The position numbers were made by a program, and so were the translations under genes. From NCBI GenBank assembly GCA_002364555.1, contig DEYM01000010.1:1-6950 (forward strand): a stretch of 6,950 bases of DNA, read 5' to 3'. Origin of the DNA: Phycisphaerales bacterium UBA3158. GTDB taxonomy: Bacteria; Planctomycetota; Phycisphaerae; Phycisphaerales; SM1A02. The notes beneath the pieces were generated by a model. The model was given only the letters and a program-made list of their open reading frames with translations. It did not search any database and was not told the DNA's origin. Positions within the stretch are counted from its first letter, which is position 1. Every line of letters starts with the position of its first letter. Positions 4,297-6,950 of the stretch are shown one piece after another.

Positions 4297-6603
4297 GTGA
4301 TCAATCAGCGAATCCACCGTTTCGTTGGTCTGCTGGCCATCAGTGCCATCATCCCAGCTTCACTCGCCATCGCCAGCATCCCCATGCCCAGCCCGGAAGA
4401 CTATTCGGGTCGTCGGGTCGTGGAGGTGGATGTCCCGGATGGAGCCATTCTCCAGCTCTTGCTTGATGAAGGCATGAGAAGCATGGCGTGCACCCCGGCA
4501 CCGGGCAAGAGCCCATGGTTGATCGACGAGGATGCCGAATCCCTGCTGGACTCGCTCGGTCTGCCGCATCGCGACATGATCGGTGATCTTCCCGCGTTCA
4601 TCGCCCAGCGAAATGCCCAGCGGCTGGCGATGAGAGCGACTCGTGGTGATGATTTCTATTCGGACTTCAGGACGCTCGATGAATTCAACGCACGTCTCGA
4701 CGAGATGCTGGCTGCCTACCCCGATCTCACGACTCCGATCGTCATCGGTCAGTCGCATCAGGGTCGCGACATCAGAGGCATCGTCATCCGTGCAGGTGAG
4801 GACAACGGTCGTGCAGCCTGCTTCCTCAATGGCTGTCAACATGCCCGAGAATGGATCTCGCCCATGACGACGATGTACATGGCGGATACGCTGCTGCCCG
4901 CCTACGGCGTCGATCCGAAGATCACAGGACTACTCAACAAGATCGAGGTCATCGTGGTGCCCGTCAGCAACCCGGACGGATACGTCTACACGTACTCGCC
5001 CGGTGGAGACCGCTATTGGCGTAAGAATCGTCGAGACAACATCGGCACATGTGATGGTGTCGATCTGAATCGCAACTGGGGTTCCGATTGGAATGGCGGT
5101 CAGAGCACCAGTAACGACACGTGCAGCGACATCTACGTGGGACCATCCTCGATGTCGGAACCTGAGGTCACCGCCCTTGGCGACTTCATGCTCGATCATG
5201 GGAACATCAAGACCCAGGTCGATTTCCATGCCTATTCACAGCTGATTCTCGAGCCACGTGGATACACCACGGTACCTCCGTCCGACTTCGATGAACTTCA
5301 TGGACTCGGCGCCGACATGTCAGCGGCCATACAGGGTGTAAACGGCAAGAACTACGTTCACGACAATCCGTGCAACATCCTCTATTGCGCCAGTGGGACA
5401 CTCATCGACTGGCCATACGACCAGTATGGTTCACGGTCGTATTGCATCGAACTCAGGCCCGGCTCCGGCGAACCCGGAGGCTTCGACCCCGCTCCGAGTG
5501 AGATTCGTCCCTGTGCCGAGGAGAACTATCAGGCTGTCCTTGAACTCATGGAATTCACCGCCACGCCATTGAGCATCGAATTGCCCAGTGGAGCTCCCAC
5601 GACGGTCCGGACCAATCAGACGACGACCTTCCCGGTGACGATAACGGCACGAAGTGAGACACCCGTTGCCTCCGAGGCCGTTCTTCGATATCGCGGCTCC
5701 GCAGGTGACTTCACCGAGGTCCCGCTCGACTATCTCGGCGGTGACAATTACGAAGCGACCTTGCCGACATTCGGCTGCACGAGCGTTCCAGAGTTCTTCA
5801 TCTCCGTCGGGGGTGACGGGGGCGGCGTCGCGACGATGCCTTCATCAGCTCCACTTGAACTGTATTCAGCCACACCGGTCTCGTCCGAGGAGATCGTCTT
5901 CACCGACGATTGCGATTCGGATCCGGGGTGGACGACCAGTGGCACCGCGACGGACGGCTTCTGGGACAGGGGCGTTCCCGTCGGTGGTGGCGTTCGAGGC
6001 GATGCGCCCACGGACGCCAGTGGCACCGGGGCCTGCTGGCAGACCGACAATGTCGCAGGCAATTCGGATGTCGATAATGGAAACGTAATCCTGACATCCC
6101 CGGTACTTGACGCCTCGGAGCCGGGAGCCATTCTTTCCTACGCACGCTGGTTCTCGAACTCGTCGGGAGCTGGGCCAGGTGAGGACACCTTCGTCACGGA
6201 GGTCTCCGACGATGGTGGTGTCAGCTGGGATCTGCTTGAAGTCGTAGGCCCAACCGGCGATCAGGTCAACGGTGGCTGGTACTTCGTCGAATTCAATCTG
6301 GACGACCTCGTGGGCTTCTCGCCAAGCAGCAACTTCCGTGTCCGATTCATCGTCGAGGATGTCCTCAATGGATCCGTTGTCGAAGCGGCTATTGATGACA
6401 TCGAGCTATCGTCATCCGAGTGTCTGGAGGATTCCCCATGTCCCGAGGACGTGGCTGGCAACGACGGCGTGGTGGATGTCGAGGACATTCTCGCATTGCT
6501 CAGTGCGTTTGGAACAGATGATCCGGACTTGGACATCGACGGCAGTGGATTTGTGGATGTCGGGGACATACTGGCTGTCATTGCCGCCTGGGGCGAGTGC
6601 TGA
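4297..6603 (+). CDS. Secreted M14 zinc carboxypeptidase (A-type) with jelly-roll and dockerin-like C-terminal domains
   Basis: Exported zinc metallocarboxypeptidase that removes C-terminal residues from peptides. The GTG at 4297 follows GAGAGGAG (4284-4291) by 5 nt and opens a signal peptide (basic start, hydrophobic residues 10-26, likely cleavage after AIA at 26). Residues about 38-113 look like an M14 prodomain; the catalytic domain runs to about 430. Zinc ligands are His182, Glu185 (QHAREW) and His311 (HAYSQ). Arg242 (YWRK), Asn258-Arg259 (DLNRNW), Tyr363 and catalytic Glu385 (CIELRPG) match bovine carboxypeptidase A Arg127, Asn144-Arg145, Tyr248 and Glu270. Ile370 equals Ile255, predicting preference for hydrophobic C-terminal residues. 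Cys252 and Cys276 match its disulfide. Then follow an Ig-like region (about 435-530), a MAM/choice-of-anchor-J-like jelly roll (about 534-707) and a dockerin-like tail (715-768). The domain order suggests a protein anchored or displayed outside the cell; the anchor partner is unknown. Confidence 0.93.
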   Translation: MINQRIHRFVGLLAISAIIPASLAIASIPMPSPEDYSGRRVVEVDVPDGAILQLLLDEGMRSMACTPAPGKSPWLIDEDAESLLDSLGLPHRDMIGDLPAFIAQRNAQRLAMRATRGDDFYSDFRTLDEFNARLDEMLAAYPDLTTPIVIGQSHQGRDIRGIVIRAGEDNGRAACFLNGCQHAREWISPMTTMYMADTLLPAYGVDPKITGLLNKIEVIVVPVSNPDGYVYTYSPGGDRYWRKNRRDNIGTCDGVDLNRNWGSDWNGGQSTSNDTCSDIYVGPSSMSEPEVTALGDFMLDHGNIKTQVDFHAYSQLILEPRGYTTVPPSDFDELHGLGADMSAAIQGVNGKNYVHDNPCNILYCASGTLIDWPYDQYGSRSYCIELRPGSGEPGGFDPAPSEIRPCAEENYQAVLELMEFTATPLSIELPSGAPTTVRTNQTTTFPVTITARSETPVASEAVLRYRGSAGDFTEVPLDYLGGDNYEATLPTFGCTSVPEFFISVGGDGGGVATMPSSAPLELYSATPVSSEEIVFTDDCDSDPGWTTSGTATDGFWDRGVPVGGGVRGDAPTDASGTGACWQTDNVAGNSDVDNGNVILTSPVLDASEPGAILSYARWFSNSSGAGPGEDTFVTEVSDDGGVSWDLLEVVGPTGDQVNGGWYFVEFNLDDLVGFSPSSNFRVRFIVEDVLNGSVVEAAIDDIELSSSECLEDSPCPEDVAGNDGVVDVEDILALLSAFGTDDPDLDIDGSGFVDVGDILAVIAAWGEC

Positions 6604-6650
6604 TCCGACAGCAGAAAGTCCGATCGAGAATCACACCGCCTGCCTGATGA

Positions 6651-6950
6651 TCAGATGGCCAGGTCCAGGATGCCAGCTGCCCCCAGAATGCAGGCAACGA
6701 CACCATTGATGGTGAAGAACGTGAGGGCCATGCGGCTGGTTCCCCATCTCCTGACCGTGGCATGTTCGAAGACAAGCAGCAGGCAAGCGGCGATGGAGGC
6801 TCCAAGGAAGACGCCGCCGAGTCGTTGATCGGTCATCCATGCCAGGATCAGGCAGATCCCGGCGATCAGATGGAGTACACGGCTGAACCACAGGGCTCCA
6901 GCAACTCCAAATGTGCCTGGAATACTGTGCAAGCCTTCCTGCCGATCGAT
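6651..6950 (-). CDS. UbiA-family membrane prenyltransferase, C-terminal part (cut by right edge)
   Basis: Integral-membrane enzyme that transfers a polyprenyl chain to an aromatic acceptor, as in ubiquinone or menaquinone synthesis. Only the last 99 residues are visible; the start lies beyond position 6950. The visible part opens with IDRQEGLHSIPGTFG, the end of the family's second Asp-rich motif (usually D-x-x-x-D-R-x-x-G-L-x-S-I-P-x-x-F-G). Three hydrophobic helices follow: around VLHLIAGICLILAW, GVFLGASIAACLLLVF, and FFTINGVVACILGAAGIL up to the C-terminus. The EH motif after helix two and the FFTINGV wording are typical of UbiA-like 4-hydroxybenzoate polyprenyltransferases. The exact substrate, and whether the quinone is made by the Ubi, Men or futalosine route, cannot be read from this fragment. 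The gene is convergent with the carboxypeptidase gene. The 47-bp gap (6604-6650) holds no clear terminator. Confidence 0.9.
   Translation of the reverse strand: MDRQEGLHSIPGTFGVAGALWFSRVLHLIAGICLILAWMTDQRLGGVFLGASIAACLLLVFEHATVRRWGTSRMALTFFTINGVVACILGAAGILDLAI

Noticed and set aside
6604..6650. Possible bidirectional terminator between the convergent genes
   Set aside because: Only short direct repeats of TCCGA and a near-palindrome CTGATGATCAG were found. There is no GC-rich stem with a T tract on either strand.

Overview
The window reads as ordinary chromosomal DNA from a free-living, moderately GC-rich bacterium, most likely a planctomycete of the Phycisphaerae type. The best lineage clue is the secreted carboxypeptidase at 4297-6603. 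It ends in a dockerin-like tail with two D-x-D-G/V-D-V-x-D repeats and a C-terminal W-G-x-C, preceded by a jelly-roll module of a kind I associate with that group. This assignment is an inference from protein style, not a proven placement. I see no phage, insertion sequence, CRISPR array or defence genes.

Layout, left to right. Positions 1-518 (minus) carry the N-terminal 172 codons of a DusB-like tRNA-dihydrouridine synthase that runs off the left edge. Positions 519-747 form a divergent intergenic region and are the most interesting non-coding DNA here. They hold a near-perfect sigma-54 (-24/-12) promoter match facing dnaK, a 7-bp inverted repeat upstream of it, and a leader hairpin that can mask the dnaK Shine-Dalgarno sequence. 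No CIRCE element is visible. Positions 748-2649 encode a complete DnaK (633 aa), followed by a strong intrinsic terminator at 2692-2731.

Positions 2804-4177 encode a complete PepC/bleomycin-hydrolase family cysteine aminopeptidase (457 aa) with its own sigma-70-like promoter. Positions 4178-4296 hold a second sigma-70-like promoter and a compact set of direct and inverted repeats. Positions 4297-6603 encode a 768-aa secreted M14 zinc carboxypeptidase with signal peptide, prodomain, catalytic domain, Ig-like domain, jelly-roll domain and dockerin-like tail. Positions 6651-6950 (minus) are the last 99 codons of a UbiA-family membrane prenyltransferase, convergent with the carboxypeptidase gene and entering from the right edge.

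The genes look like separate transcription units rather than one operon. The only functional thread is protein and peptide turnover: DnaK folds proteins, PepC trims peptides in the cytosol, and the exported carboxypeptidase removes C-terminal residues from extracellular peptides. That link is a loose inference from adjacency. The candidates most worth follow-up are the regulatory elements of dnaK and the architecture of the carboxypeptidase, not a new multi-gene system.
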